From assembly GCA_030248215.1 (NCBI GenBank), contig JASANG010000483.1:1-64000 (forward strand): a DNA stretch of 64,000 nt, in the 5' to 3' direction. The DNA is from Enoplolaimus lenunculus (lineage: Eukaryota > Nematoda > Enoplea > Enoplida > Thoracostomopsidae). A program made the translations under genes and the position numbers. Shown here in pieces: positions 1-10,479 of the stretch. The notes beneath the pieces were generated by a model. It saw only the letters and a program-made list of their open reading frames with translations. It did no database searches and was not told the origin of the DNA. The number at the start of each line of letters is the position of its first letter. Position 1 is the stretch's first letter.

Positions 1-239
1 AATTTTGGTGGTTTGGCATACGTTGTTGTTGCTGACTCATTTGGTCACAACCTTTTATGTCATTGCTTCGAAGGGAACAAGACAGCTTCTATTGGTAGCG
101 GCCCATGTATGGAATATGGCAAGATTGTTTTGTGGGGCTGTAATAGATAAGCTTATTCCTTTCTCACATAGATCTGATGATGGGCAACTCAGCGCAGTGT
201 ATATACGTTAAATAATATACCTCGCACCGTGTTTAACAA
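1..239. other. left edge, no gene recognised
   Basis: One open frame runs from position 5 to 211 on the + strand, but it has no recognisable domain and no splice context. I see no repeat terminus here. Confidence 0.4.
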
Positions 240-400
240 TTGCAACTTGTATACGTAGTACTAAATCACCACAAGACGTGAAAGTCCCCTCGGGCTCGAG
301 CGTCAAGCTCCTATAGCTGAGTGGTCATGGTAAACGCCTCACACTCCAGTCTCTGGAGTTCGAATCCTAGCATAAAGTAAGTCTCAAAGCTAAATAGAAA
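240..400 (+). repeat. tRNA-derived SINE, family S2
   Basis: A pol III A-box-like run (TAGCTGAGTGG, about 315) is followed by a B-box-like run (GAGTTCGAATCC, about 357). The leader 'ACAAGACGTGA..GGGCTCGAGCGTCAA' also occurs at 41.2 kb and, degraded, at 41.46 kb. A stray piece of the same leader lies near 34,705. The shared leader and tRNA-like core point to a SINE rather than a working tRNA gene, because the cloverleaf stems do not pair well. Confidence 0.6.
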
Positions 401-480
401 ATATTCATGTGATAAAGGGTTAAGCTTTAGAACTAAATAACATTTTTTGCTTAGGCTTAGGCTTAGAAGTATGCTTATAC

Positions 481-543
481 CAGGAGTGCAAGCCGAAATG
501 TGAAAAATACCGGAGCCGGAGGCAGACCTCCGGTTGTATCATG
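481..543. mobile_element. 63-bp miniature hAT-like element (CCGGAGG family)
   Basis: It begins CAGGAGTGCAA, contains CCGGAGCCGGAGG, and ends CCTCCGGTTGTATCATG. It is flanked by GCTTATAC (473-480) and GCTTGTAC (544-551), an 8-bp target duplication with one mismatch. It is far shorter than its 310-bp relative only 36 bp downstream, so it is an extreme internal-deletion derivative. Confidence 0.65.
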
Positions 544-579
544 GCTTGTACTACTGCTCCGGCACTGTTCTATACATGG

Positions 580-889
580 CAGAGTACAACCGGGGTGTGC
601 CTCCGGTTTCTTGCTCCGGCTCCGTAGAAATTTCGGCGTAAAATTTTGCAAATTGTGCAAAATTTATCTGTTGAGAGCGTTTCGTTTTACTTTTGTCACA
701 ATTTTCAGTTCGAAATTTCGCAGAAAATTAACGTAAAACTAAACAACTTAACAGCATATAGCTGATATTGGCTAACATTAGCTAATTAACCATAATTTTT
801 ACTACCTCATGTCGCCTCACCTCCGTCTCCGGCAAGTTTCGTTGACCTCCGGCTCCGGGTTCGTATTGTTCACCTCCGGTTGTACCCTG
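580..889. mobile_element. hAT-like MITE, CCGGAGG family
   Basis: The termini are CAGAGTACAACCGG and CCGGTTGTACCCTG. A perfect 8-bp duplication, ATACATGG, lies at 572-579 and 890-897. The CAGGG-type terminus and 8-bp duplication fit the hAT superfamily. The body carries repeated CTCCGG words near both ends and no transposase. Confidence 0.8.
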
Positions 890-1039
890 ATACATGGGCC
901 ACGCCAAGTTGCATCATCCACAGTTATACAATGAAGATAAACGTAAATAATTTACCCGAAACAAAATTTAGGCAAAGTAAGTTCCTCTTGAAATGAAATA
1001 ACGTTTAGGAACTGAGAAATTTTGATCCACTTAAAGATC

Positions 1040-1206
1040 ATCAACGAAACGTTTTTCTATTGGACTTCAATAGAGTAATCAAAATCTTTACACTATTTTT
1101 TGTTTAGGCTTTAAGCTTACCTACAAGCTCATTATTAAGCCCAAGGCAAACGCTTACGCTTTGGAATACGCTTATTCTACCGTTACGGCCCTGGTCTATG
1201 CATTGG
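1040..1206. repeat. degraded type-B TAAGCC MITE
   Basis: Contains the type-B internal words (a GTTTAGGCTTTAAGCTTA stretch) and the type-B right end CGTTACGGCCCTGGTCTATGCATTGG. The left terminus is eroded. Confidence 0.4.
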
Positions 1207-1247
1207 TTGAAGTTTCTAACATTTCAAATTTCTAATATTGGATGCCG

Positions 1248-1428
1248 TGGCCAATGTTACTCTTAGGGCCGTAATAATTGATTAAGCGTATTCCAAAGCC
1301 TAAGCCTAAGCGTTGCAAAAGCGTATTCCTAAACCTAAGCCTAAGCTTAAGCAAAAAATGTTTAGAATGTAAGCCTACTCTCACAGACCCAAAAGGAAAC
1401 TGGGACGGTCCTAAAAGTAACATGGGCC
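1248..1428. mobile_element. type-A TAAGCC MITE
   Basis: Imperfect terminal inverted repeats: GGCCAATGTTACTCTTAG on the left and CTAAAAGTAACATGGGCC on the right. The interior has repeated CCTAAGC words. It lies upstream of the PAN-domain gene. Confidence 0.55.
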
Positions 1429-1571
1429 GATGCCGTAGATAATTTTTGTTTAAAAACTGCTATTAAAAATTGCTCATTTGATTTACGGTCTCAAAATGCG
1501 AATTATATACGTTTAAGCGTAAATTTTGTATAATAATTTATATTTTGTATAGCTTCTATAAACAATTAAGC

Positions 1572-3111
1572 ATGCAATCTTGTGCGGTAATTAGCTGTGT
1601 GATATTACTTTCTGTGACTTCAACGGTTCGGCCAACTCCAATCAAAGGCAAAGCGATGGATCATGAGGAAAGTAAGTTTGAAGTCAAATTCATAATTCTT
1701 TTGCGATCAGTGGCCAGTGACCACTACACTCGACACAAATATTGAACCATAGTATTGCAGAACACGCAATGCTTATGGACCGAATGGTCAATGTTACTTT
1801 AAGGGGCGTAACAGTAGATTAAGCGTATTTCTTAGCCTACGCTTAAGCTTAAGCAAACAAATGTAATCTAGAATCTAAAACTACTCTTTTACGGACCCAC
1901 CACAAACCTGGACGCCCCTTAAAGTAACATAGGCCGACCGAATGATGCACGTGCGATATTGAGCGCGTATATGCAAATGCGGAACCTGATTTTGTGTTTT
2001 GCAGGAAGTTTTGAACTGGAATATTTCAATCGAAAAATATTTTAAGTTTGAGTTAAACTCCAACAGAGGAGGCCGTCCGTCTGAATCAAATGCTTACATG
2101 TAAAAACAATGAAATTAAAAGTTGACAGAAGGCAAAACTTTTCGCTTTTAATGCACCGTCCACTTTACTTTGCGTCCATGCCGCGGATATAGAAGTCGTC
2201 AATTTACCGTCTGAGCAACCGCAAATTGCTCAGACGGTATGCGGAAAACAGAAAAATTAGAGTAGTAGTACAGGTAAATTTTAAAATTTTGACAATCTTC
2301 GATCTATTACTTAGTTTACATAGTTAGCTCGGCCCAGGTATAGTACAGGACCCGAACGTTTTTCGGCAGGACTGTAATAGAGTACGCTAAGCTTTATAGA
2401 TGAAATTTTTTTGACGTAGGCTTAGGCTTCATTCTTACGCTTAGGCTTAGGTTTAAAAATATGCTTATACTACTGTTCCGTCCCTGTTCTATGCACTGTA
2501 AAAAATGGTGAGTCAAATTGACTCCCTCCGAAATAGGCTCTACGGGACTACACAAACTGAGTCAAATTCGACTCCGCCAGAGCCAAACGTGCGATTCTGC
2601 GAGTCAAACTTGATTCTATTGGAGTCTAATTTGACTCAGTTTGTGTAGTCCCGTAGAGCCTATTTCGGAGAGAGTCAATTTGACTCACCATTTTTTGCAG
2701 TGTTCATTGGCCGATTTACCTGTGTGGTGGTAACTATTTCTGAGTCGAAAATAGGAAAGTCCTTATAACGAGTACGTTTTTGTGACTTCAGAAATTGTGT
2801 CTCTCGCGAAAACAGGGCTTCATCCTGATATTGTTTGCCGAGAATTCAGTGATTTTAAACTGTCCGATGCAATAGTTGACCAATTTATATCACAAGCTCC
2901 ACACAGCACTGATTGCTGCGTTGCGTGTCATTACGAAAGCAAATGTCTCGGGTACAATTATGACGAACAGCGGAAACAGTGCACAACGATACGTTCGTTC
3001 GATGGAGGGCAAATGCTTGAAACACCTGGATTTAAATTCGCAGTCATTGAAGGAAAGTTGGAACGGTTTGCAGACGCGGCGAAAGCGCATTTCCAAAAAA
3101 CTCATGGATAA
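1572..3111 (+). CDS. small secreted PAN/Apple-domain protein (two exons)
   Basis: Exons 1572-1671 and 2792-3111 (TAA at 3109-3111) give about 139 residues. The ATG at 1572 opens a hydrophobic N-terminus (MQSCAVISCVILLSV, then TSTVRPTP) typical of a cleaved signal peptide. Exon 1 ends in phase 1 at a GTAAGT donor. Exon 2 starts after TGACTTCAG and restores the frame. The mature part has Cys at the start of the fold, then DCCVACHYESKCLGYNYD and a final Cys before TTIRSF, a spacing that fits the PAN/Apple disulphide fold used in protein or carbohydrate binding. The tail from FKFAVIEGK is polar and ends AHFQKTHG. The intron (1672-2791) carries two MITE insertions. The ligand is unknown; secretion is inferred from the signal peptide. 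The splice phase match makes the model fairly firm, but the family name is only a pattern-based assignment. Confidence 0.65.
1786..1935. mobile_element. type-A TAAGCC MITE with 8-bp target duplication
   Basis: Ends GGTCAATGTTACTTTAAG and CTTAAAGTAACATAGGCC. GACCGAAT occurs at both flanks (1778-1785 and 1936-1943). It lies in the intron of the PAN-domain gene. Confidence 0.75.
2331..2715. mobile_element. type-B TAAGCC MITE interrupted by a palindromic MITE
   Basis: Starts GGCCCAGGTATAGTACAGG and carries TAGGCTTAGGCTTC and CTTAGGCTTAGG inside. It reaches CCCTGTTCTATG at 2493, and the right end ATTGGCC follows the inserted element 2494-2702. It lies in the PAN-gene intron. Confidence 0.6.
2494..2702. 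mobile_element. palindromic MITE, GAGTCAA family (copy 1)
   Basis: A near-perfect inverted repeat. The left end is CACTGTAAAAAATGGTGAGT and the right end is its complement ending TTTTTTGCAGTG. The arms repeat GAGTCAAATTGACTC and share CTACGGGACTACACAAACTG. It inserted into the right end of a type-B MITE, so it is younger than that copy. Confidence 0.75.
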
Positions 3112-3371
3112 ATGTACCGGTTTCGTTTGTGACGCCGGAAGGGAGCCACACAAAACTGTGCCTTCGGGGAAAATTTTGCCCTCAACCGAAGTAAAATTTT
3201 ACTTTCATCAAATCTAAGCGGCGTGAAATATCAGTGTCTTAAAATGTTCGTTGCCAGCCGCATAAATATACTGGGCTGGTTTCAGTCCTGTTCGTTGAAG
3301 TATATACACCTGAAACTCTTTCTTGTCGAATCCAGCAGAAAATGCCACCCATGTATATATAGACAAGTTTG

Positions 3372-3563
3372 GGCCAATGTAAAGAACAGGGGCGGAACAG
3401 TATTATAAGCATATTTCTATGCGTAAACCTAAGCGTAACAATGAGCATATTCCTAAGTCTGAGAGACTATGCCTAAGCCAAGCAAAAAATTAGTCTAGAA
3501 GCTTAAACTTACTCTATTGCAGTCTCGCAGACAAAAGTTCCGCCCCTGGTCTTTACATGGGCC
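3372..3563. mobile_element. type-B TAAGCC MITE with 8-bp target duplication
   Basis: Ends GGCCAATGTAAAGAACAGG and CTGGTCTTTACATGGGCC, flanked on both sides by CAAGTTTG (3364-3371 and 3564-3571). The interior has degenerate CCTAAGC words. It lies just 3' of the PAN-domain gene. Confidence 0.75.
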
Positions 3564-4015
3564 CAAGTTTGTAAAGGCCAGTAAGCCTTAGATATAAGCT
3601 GAAGCAACCGTATTTTGATCCAAATATCAGGGGCAAAACCTTTTTCTGCGAAACTGCAAAATATAGACACGTTCTCAAAATTTCAATTTGAAACATATTT
3701 GTATAAAATCATGTGTCGTCAAGTGGTTTGTTTGTATATTTTAAACTCTAGTTAATATTTTATACATGCGTCCAAGAAAACGAAAAAATTGTGACCGCAG
3801 CTGTCAGGGGTTGAGGTTTAATCAATTTCAATAACTCAATATACGATCGGCTCCGATGTTTTCTTTAAAAATTAAGCTACAGGAAAATTTCTAGCTTGAC
3901 GTTCTTGTCACGGAAATATAATCTTTTACACTCGGAAAAATTATAGTGAACTTTGCTTCAATCACAGTTGTGGCTTTTAATGAAATTTTCTTACAAATCT
4001 CGGTAAACCTCTTGG

Positions 4016-4306
4016 CCCATGTATAGAACAGGTCCCGAAAATAGTGAATCTACGCTCATGGCAAGAGCAAAGTACAGCACTTTGTCCGGAACTTGTTGTA
4101 TGAATGCCCATGTTTAACTATATAACGCTAGACGCACTCAAGTCTAAACTTAAGCTTACACATAAGCGGGCCCATGTTGCTTTAAGGGGCGTCCAGGTTT
4201 CTGATGGGTCTATAAAAAAGTAGGTTTAGATTCTAGGTTAAATGTTTTTGGTTAGGCTTAGGAATACGCTTAATATACTGTTATGCCCGTTAAAGTAACT
4301 TTGGCC
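4016..4306. repeat. type-B end and type-A TAAGCC MITE
   Basis: A single type-B terminus, GCCCATGTATAGAACAGG, lies near 4016. A type-A copy occupies about 4169-4306, with GGCCCATGTTGCTTTAAGG on the left and GTTAAAGTAACTTTGGCCC on the right. Its flanks do not show a clean duplication. Confidence 0.5.
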
Positions 4307-4699
4307 CATAAAAGCTTATTAAACCAACCTTAAGCCATCCAGTCTCCAAAATCAACAGTCTCCATGGAAAAAGTTACCAAATTTGGACCTACAGAATGTG
4401 TGAGATCAAGCTAAAGTTAACACTATTTATTGTAATCATTGGTTTACTATTGAAATAAATCTAAATGTAAACAACACAAGTAACCAGCACAACAGGTAGT
4501 ATCAGAAATAAAAACCATATTATTTCCAATCACAGTTATGGTCACACCCCCATCCCTGGCATTTGGAAAGTTTTAACAATAGCTTACACTGCTGTGAGTT
4601 GCTCTATTTGGGACAGAATACGTGTTTGGTTTCAGAAAACCTTATACGACAAAACAATTACCAGAAAAGCTACTGAGATATGTTAATGCGATCCGCGTA
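4307..4699. other. intergenic, nothing recognised
   Basis: AT-rich sequence 3' of the metaxin gene and 3' of the PAN gene. No coding, repeat-terminus or RNA signal seen. Confidence 0.4.
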
Positions 4700-4705
4700 T
4701 TTATT
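4700..4705 (-). terminator. candidate AATAAA poly(A) signal of metaxin gene
   Basis: TTTATT on the + strand reads AATAAA on the gene strand, about 220 bp past the metaxin stop. It is the nearest canonical hexamer I could find, but position alone does not prove use. Confidence 0.35.
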
Positions 4706-4925
4706 TCACTTAAGAGCCCATAATCTCAAATGTGTATAGCAACTATCATCAGCTGGTAATAGGTTTCAAACTCGCAATTGCAATTACTAACTCAAAATTA
4801 TTGGTACTTTAGTAGAACAAATTTTCTTAACTTTGAAAAATCTCTACTACAATAAATTTTACAACTAACGCAGAGGTTATCTCGAAACTCACATACAAAA
4901 CTAATACACGTCGACTATTTTACAG

Positions 4926-7900
4926 CTATAATGTCTCGGCTTCTAAAAGTGGCTCAGGCAAAACAGGAACTTTACTTTCTTCTGTCGTCACTTCTTTGAC
5001 ATCAACCTAAACCGGAAAAAAATGATATAACTCATAAACACTCAGTGGTCTACCGCTACCTAAAAGATGCATTCATTTCGACCTAATCTTAAATCCTACA
5101 CAAGCAATATACTGCAAGCCATAATCTCCTTTAAATAAGTTACTGTCCAGCTGTGTGCATTATTCCGTACAAAAAATACTGCCGTATATTAAGCGTATGA
5201 ACAAGGGCATACGAATTTTTTGCATTCAATATAAAACACGTAACGTATATTAAAATATCTAAAACGGTCATCGCCAGCTAGTGCTAGGCTTTAAGCTACA
5301 GTAACGGCGACTGTTGTCTTTGCAGTTGGGCGCATTCACAGCAAAGCTCAGTTACATCAACTAACCATACTTATATAATCGCTTGTATTTAGCGTTTCCC
5401 AAACCTAGCCATCACTAAAAAATTGGCACCATTAGTGTTATTGTGTCTTGAACACACCCCCGGGCGAACACCTCACTTACCTGCAAAATTCCAAAATGTA
5501 CCGCAAACAGCAACATCAAAACACCAGCGCCGACACCAAAAATGACTTTATCTCGCAACGGATATTCTTCATCGTCTGCGGATTTAAAATCAGAATCGTT
5601 CCTATGCTGACTGGGAGATGATCCTTCACGTGACCGGCGTTGTCCAATATGCCTCCTGGCATCAATACGTCTCGCTTCCCATTCTTTATTCGATATCGTT
5701 TGGGTTGTTATCTCTGTCAAAAATGACGCACAATCACAAATGAAGGCATATTTCAGAGGCTGATATATATTCTTTGCTTTCATGAAACACACAAACATAA
5801 CAAATAACAATAAACACACATGAAAACCAACCAGCGCAATTTAATATCATACAACCTCTGAATAAAACTTCAATGTTTACATACCAACGCAATCAATCAA
5901 CCAAATTTTAGGACTCATCTTAAATTAGCATTCGCACGCTTTTAAATTTGAAATATTTGCAAAAATTTGTATTTTTACTATTTTAACTACAACACCACAA
6001 CACGGAGTTTTTTCTCTCGACTACTAACACTGTAAGACACACCGAATTCTAGGTATTGCAGTGCAAACATACCTTCGTCCGACAGCGGCATATAGATGCT
6101 AATCATAGAATCAACAAGACGAATCAAATTACGATATCTTCTAACACATTCACCAAGTTTATCATTTGGTAACGGAAGTCTAAGCATAGGAGCCAAATAA
6201 CCGAACATTAACGCATCTAGCGAGCTTGGTCTGAAAAACTAATAACTATTATTCTGTAAAAAGCTCACAAACAAAAGGTAACAACACCAGTCGGCTATGA
6301 CCACAAAACCAGATGCGTGAGAACTATTTTAGCACATATTGATGTTACAACTATTGCTACCACTTTGGATAATGTAGTGCTAAAACAATCGACTTTTACT
6401 GCTTTCTTCGAAATAAATTCAAATTTCCGGTAGTCTTGCGCCCATATTCGAATTCACTCAAATAGGTACGTACTCGAAATAAACCGCCATTCAATGCTCC
6501 ATCCAATTTAACTTACCTATCGCCAAAGAAAAATTTTTTCTCGCCAAGTTTGGCTGCAAGTAAACTGATACAGTTAACGGCTTTTTTATACACCTAAAAA
6601 TATCAAAATTTAGAGCCAACACAAACGATATATTTTATCTTGAATTGCAAACAATATGCGGATTTGCGAGAACAAGATTTGGTGCAACGACTAGGCAGCA
6701 GGATTGGCCTTCGCCGTTGGACGTTAGAAAATATTTATTTTCTAATCTAGACAAATACTTCAGGACTGCTTAACATTGATTGTTGCTGAATAAGAGATGG
6801 CAGTGTAACCAGTATGGCACCGATTCCATAATTTCACCGCATCCGAGTCCATTAGTAATTTGCCTAAACTAATCCGAACCTTGCATTTTTCAAATTTCCG
6901 ATATATATCGATAATTTATTTCAGAACACCAACGCAATTCCAGCCGCATAATTTTGAAACGTTGACATTGGCACATAACTTCTAAGAATAGTAAGCTGAA
7001 ACAAAAAATATTGATTTATATAACACGTTACTTAAAATTTTTTATTGTTTAAAATATAAACATATATTGCCAAACATAGCTGTATTCGACTTTTGAATTT
7101 GGTTTTTTACAAACGAATCCGAATCCGTACGGCCAATTTTTGCCAAATCCAAACTTTTGTTGCAACGGAATCCAAAAGCTAAATCGTCAATTTTCACCGA
7201 ATCCGAACTTTTACTGCCAAATGAGTGTAACAGACCTCAATAGTCTACGCAACGCACTCTATATATGTCATCTATCTTTCTCATATATCTACCTATCTAT
7301 CTATCTATCATTGCTTGAATTTAAAAAAATCAATTAGAAAGTCCAATAAAACATACCGCATATTCAATATCTTCCTTGGCAACCAACTCGCCGCAGTAAA
7401 CCTTTCGTACATACTGTTCGGCCCAACGTTTCATTCGACCAACATAGTAAATACCGTAGAACACAGGCAAATGCATTGTATACCAACGACTAGTTACTGT
7501 ATTGTAGTTAGCGTCATCAAGCCACATCATTTGTATCTGCCAACACAACATAGTCTCTTTATAAACGTATCAAACAGTTAATTACCAAATAATTTAGTCA
7601 CTCCATCAACACTATCATTTTACCTTCTTGAATTTTTCGTTATAGTTGATTAGCATGCCTAAAAGAGTACTGCGTCTAACAAATGAGCTAAGAGCACAAC
7701 ACATAAGAAATACATACGCTGCTGTGAACATTCAACTAAATTGGCCAATCACAATAATGTTGAACATTCGGAAAACAGTGAAAAACAGAAAACCAATCTT
7801 CATTAGAGTCAATATGTTCAAATTTTAACTTTCAACATGAAACATAAAAATTTTGAGTACATAATATCCATAAACGTTATATTTTGCATTAATTCTAATA

Positions 7901-9183
7901 TATACCTGTACGCACTACCGATATCTTTAAGCAGTTTTGGACAGATTTTTGAGCAGAATTTCCATAAGACTTACATAAGCTGGATAAAGTGCTTCTGATA
8001 GCAAGGCATAATATGCTTGACATTCGGCATAATCGCTAAACGATAGTGTGCTGTCCAGTGAGAGATCCTGAAATAAATAATCAGCCAGAGAACAAACACT
8101 AAGTAATTATAACAAAATATCACAAAATTAAAAATGTGCATGGCAGGCACTGTCGACAGAACTTGCAGCTTCCGAATGTTGCCAAGTGAATTATATGAAA
8201 TCGAACACGTTTTCAGTAGCGAGTGACATTCATAACGCTATGAAGTAATTTTTTGCCGGCACAGACCATAGCGCACTTGTTTATAGACATACCATTACAT
8301 ACTATCCCATAGCCAGTAGCTTCTTGGCAAACAATTATAATAAAATGTATACGTACGTACTATGCATAGTAATATCAATATGAATTTCCAAATAACACGT
8401 ATATCAGACTTACTGGAAACTGTTTGTGCATTTGATGAACAAACATTGAAAATTCAGTGTGCTCAATATTTGGACCGTGTCTGAACACAGGAACATGGCC
8501 TACGTAAACACAATAAACAAACACATAGATAAATAAATATAGCATATATGAAACAAAAACTTATTTGCAACTTACTGTTTAAAACAAGCCGCATCAGCAG
8601 TAAAAATCAAAAGGTTTAAGAAAAAGCAATATTGAAAGCCATGACCAACTGGAAATAACACGTACGCATTTCAGTTTAGCGTTGTAATTTCCAGAAAACT
8701 GTAGCTACATTACAATACCTAGTCGATAAACATTATTAACAAACATGTTCTGTAAATGAATTAGAACAGCTAAACAACGTATATACTAATTGAATAAAAT
8801 CTGTGTCCCGTTTCACGAGGAACTAAATCGATAGAATTAAAGAATTAAAACACAAAACAAAACCCTATGGCACCATTCGGTGATTTCCATGGTCGACAAT
8901 TTCGCATCACCTTTACTGGAGCTGCGCAGATGCGAGTGCAAGCCTGAAAGCAAAGCATTTGGTTCAGCTTTAAATACAGCAGTTACAACACCAACACCCA
9001 TCTTGTACAACAAATGTTTACGTTTTAATTGTTACTGTATAGAAAGAGTTTACGTTTGCCGCAAAATACAATTCCAATGGAAATGCTACTATCAAAACAT
9101 ACCAAAAACTGTAAGGATTTGCAATCTACCGAAGGTAGTAGAAAATCCGACGGCCAAATCTCAATTAGCATTTCGTCCGCCAT
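4926..9183 (-). CDS. MTX1: metaxin-1-like outer mitochondrial membrane import protein
   Basis: Nine exons on the minus strand: 9103-9183, 8874-8943, 8414-8499, 7975-8067, 7357-7536, 6518-6593, 6073-6230, 5481-5713, 4926-5006 (stop at 4926-4928). All phases join except across exon 6. The N-terminus MADEMLIEIWPSDFLLPSVD is the metaxin GST-N-like (thioredoxin-like) start. WKSPNGHVPVFRHG, FFFGDR and PSSLDALMFGYLAP mark the metaxin/GST-C core, and a C-terminal membrane segment (GVGAGVLMLLFAVHF) anchors it, as in metaxin 1 and 3 but not metaxin 2. The family works with SAM50 in beta-barrel assembly and in mitochondrial transport. Odd point: exon 6 has an A7 run where the conserved frame (GEK then KFFFGDR) needs A8, so the coding length is 1,058 nt, one short of 353 codons. 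This could be a homopolymer error in the assembly or a true lesion; intact conservation elsewhere favours an error. Confidence 0.88.
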
Positions 9184-9279
9184 ATCTAAATTTGCTTAAC
9201 TAACACTAGGTTAAGACAAAATAATAAGTTAATTTACTTGAATTTCAAACTAATATGTAGTGGATGGACATTATTGAGC

Positions 9280-9510
9280 GATTTCAGTCAAGGTAGAAAC
9301 CGGGACATCAGACCTTTGCGAGCTAAGAAGCGGGAAAAGCGGACGAGCAGGGATCGGAGTCTCAGCATACGTTTCGGGTGAAGCCCCAGTGTGCAACCTG
9401 TGTCACACTGGCGCTCACCGTCGGCATTCCTCGACATCCTAGCTATGTATTTTTTGGTGTGCAATCTCAGTTCGTCTCGGTCTCGATCAGAGTATCGTGA
9501 TTTATACATA
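9280..9510 (-). repeat. SINE S1-related copy, reversed
   Basis: On the minus strand it ends with the S1 3' tail: AAAGGTCTGATGTCCCGGTT, then CTACCTTGACTGA. The tRNA-like head differs from the S1 copies at 9.8 and 10.2 kb, so the tail appears to be shared by more than one SINE subfamily. Confidence 0.5.
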
Positions 9511-9836
9511 ACCGGTATAATTTAGTCTTGCCATATCACTTGCTCACTTGCCAAACACTGTGCTTTAACATTTCTGCCAACTTCTTACAAAACATCTCAT
9601 TTTGGGTTAATCTCACTTTTGTCAATTGTTGCATTATTACATATATTTCATATTGTTTTATGCGCCAAAGTCCTATTTTCCTGCCAAATTCTATGCACTC
9701 AGTTCAATGCGCTTCCCCATTTCTGCAAATTCTTCCCCTTTTGACCGTTTTGTGCCAATTCCCACATTTCATATTTCTTGTGATCTTATAAATGCTTATT
9801 TTCATATTTTCAGGTCTCTCCTTCCCGTTTCCTACT
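9511..9836. other. gene-free, pyrimidine-rich on + strand
   Basis: Contains several 'TGCCAA' and 'TTTCTGCCAA' words but no coding or repeat boundary I can support. Similar TTTCTGCCAA words recur at about 10,455 downstream of the second SINE, suggesting the SINE pair interrupts one older repeat. Confidence 0.3.
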
Positions 9837-10071
9837 GTAAGCATGTGAGACATGCTTGTCCTGGTGCATATGCAATAAATGCAATGCATATTGTATTGTA
9901 CGGTCGACACATATAGTCGACGAAAACGCAGTTGGAGGGGCGGGCTACGTGGCGCAGTGGTAGAGTGCTCGCTTAAGGATCCATAGGCTAAAAGTTCGAT
10001 CTCCGCTCTAGCCCGCTTTTCCAACTGCTTAGTTGAAAGGTCTGATGTCCCGGTTCCTGCCTTGACTGACA
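9837..10071 (+). mobile_element. tRNA-derived SINE S1, copy 1
   Basis: Begins at AAGCATGTGAGACATGC and holds an A-box (TGGCGCAGTGGTAGAG) and B-box (AGTTCGATC). It ends in the TGATGTCCCGGTTCCTGCC tail. GGGCTA near the head and TAGCCC near 10,010 could pair as an acceptor stem, which fits a tRNA ancestor. It differs from copy 2 at only about three positions. Confidence 0.7.
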
Positions 10072-10178
10072 TGGGGGCTACGCCGTGAGCGCAATGGTAA
10101 ACTGCCACGCTATGAACACGGTATCCAGTCGAAAATAGGATGGACGGTCAAGGGGCGACCTGGTTTAAAATAAGGGCA

Positions 10179-10413
10179 TGTAAGCATGTGAGACATGCTT
10201 GTCCTGGTGCATATGCAATAAATGCAATGCATATTGTATTGTACGGTCGACACATATAGTCGACGAAAAACGCAGTTGGAGGGGCGGGCTACGTGGCGCA
10301 GTGGTAGAGTGCTCGCTTAAGGATCCATAGGCTAAAAGTTCGATCCCCGCTCTAGCCCGCTTTTCCAACTGCTTAGTTGAAAGGTCTGATGTCCCGGTTC
10401 CTACCTTGACTGA
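10179..10413 (+). mobile_element. tRNA-derived SINE S1, copy 2
   Basis: Almost identical to the copy 342 bp upstream, in the same orientation. The 108-bp spacer includes another tRNA-like head (GTGAGCGCAATGGTAAACTG). High identity implies a very recent duplication or insertion. Confidence 0.7.
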
Positions 10414-10479
10414 CACCTACTAATTTTTGGGTGCTCATTCCATTTCGCACCTCTATTTCTGCCAATTTTGGCCCAATTG

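Larger units (their letters stand above)
404..905. mobile_element. TAAGCC-type MITE (type B) split by two nested hAT-like insertions
   Basis: The remnant holds TTAGGC repeats at about 450-467. It ends in the type-B terminus CTGTTCTATACATGGGCC once the two insertions (481-543 and 580-889) are removed. The left terminus was not found. The nesting shows that type B was already present when the hAT-like elements inserted. Confidence 0.6.

Noticed and set aside
9950-10017. Functional tRNA gene with a Leu-like anticodon loop
   Set aside because: The acceptor ends can pair, but the T-stem does not, and the sequence is embedded in a repeated SINE.
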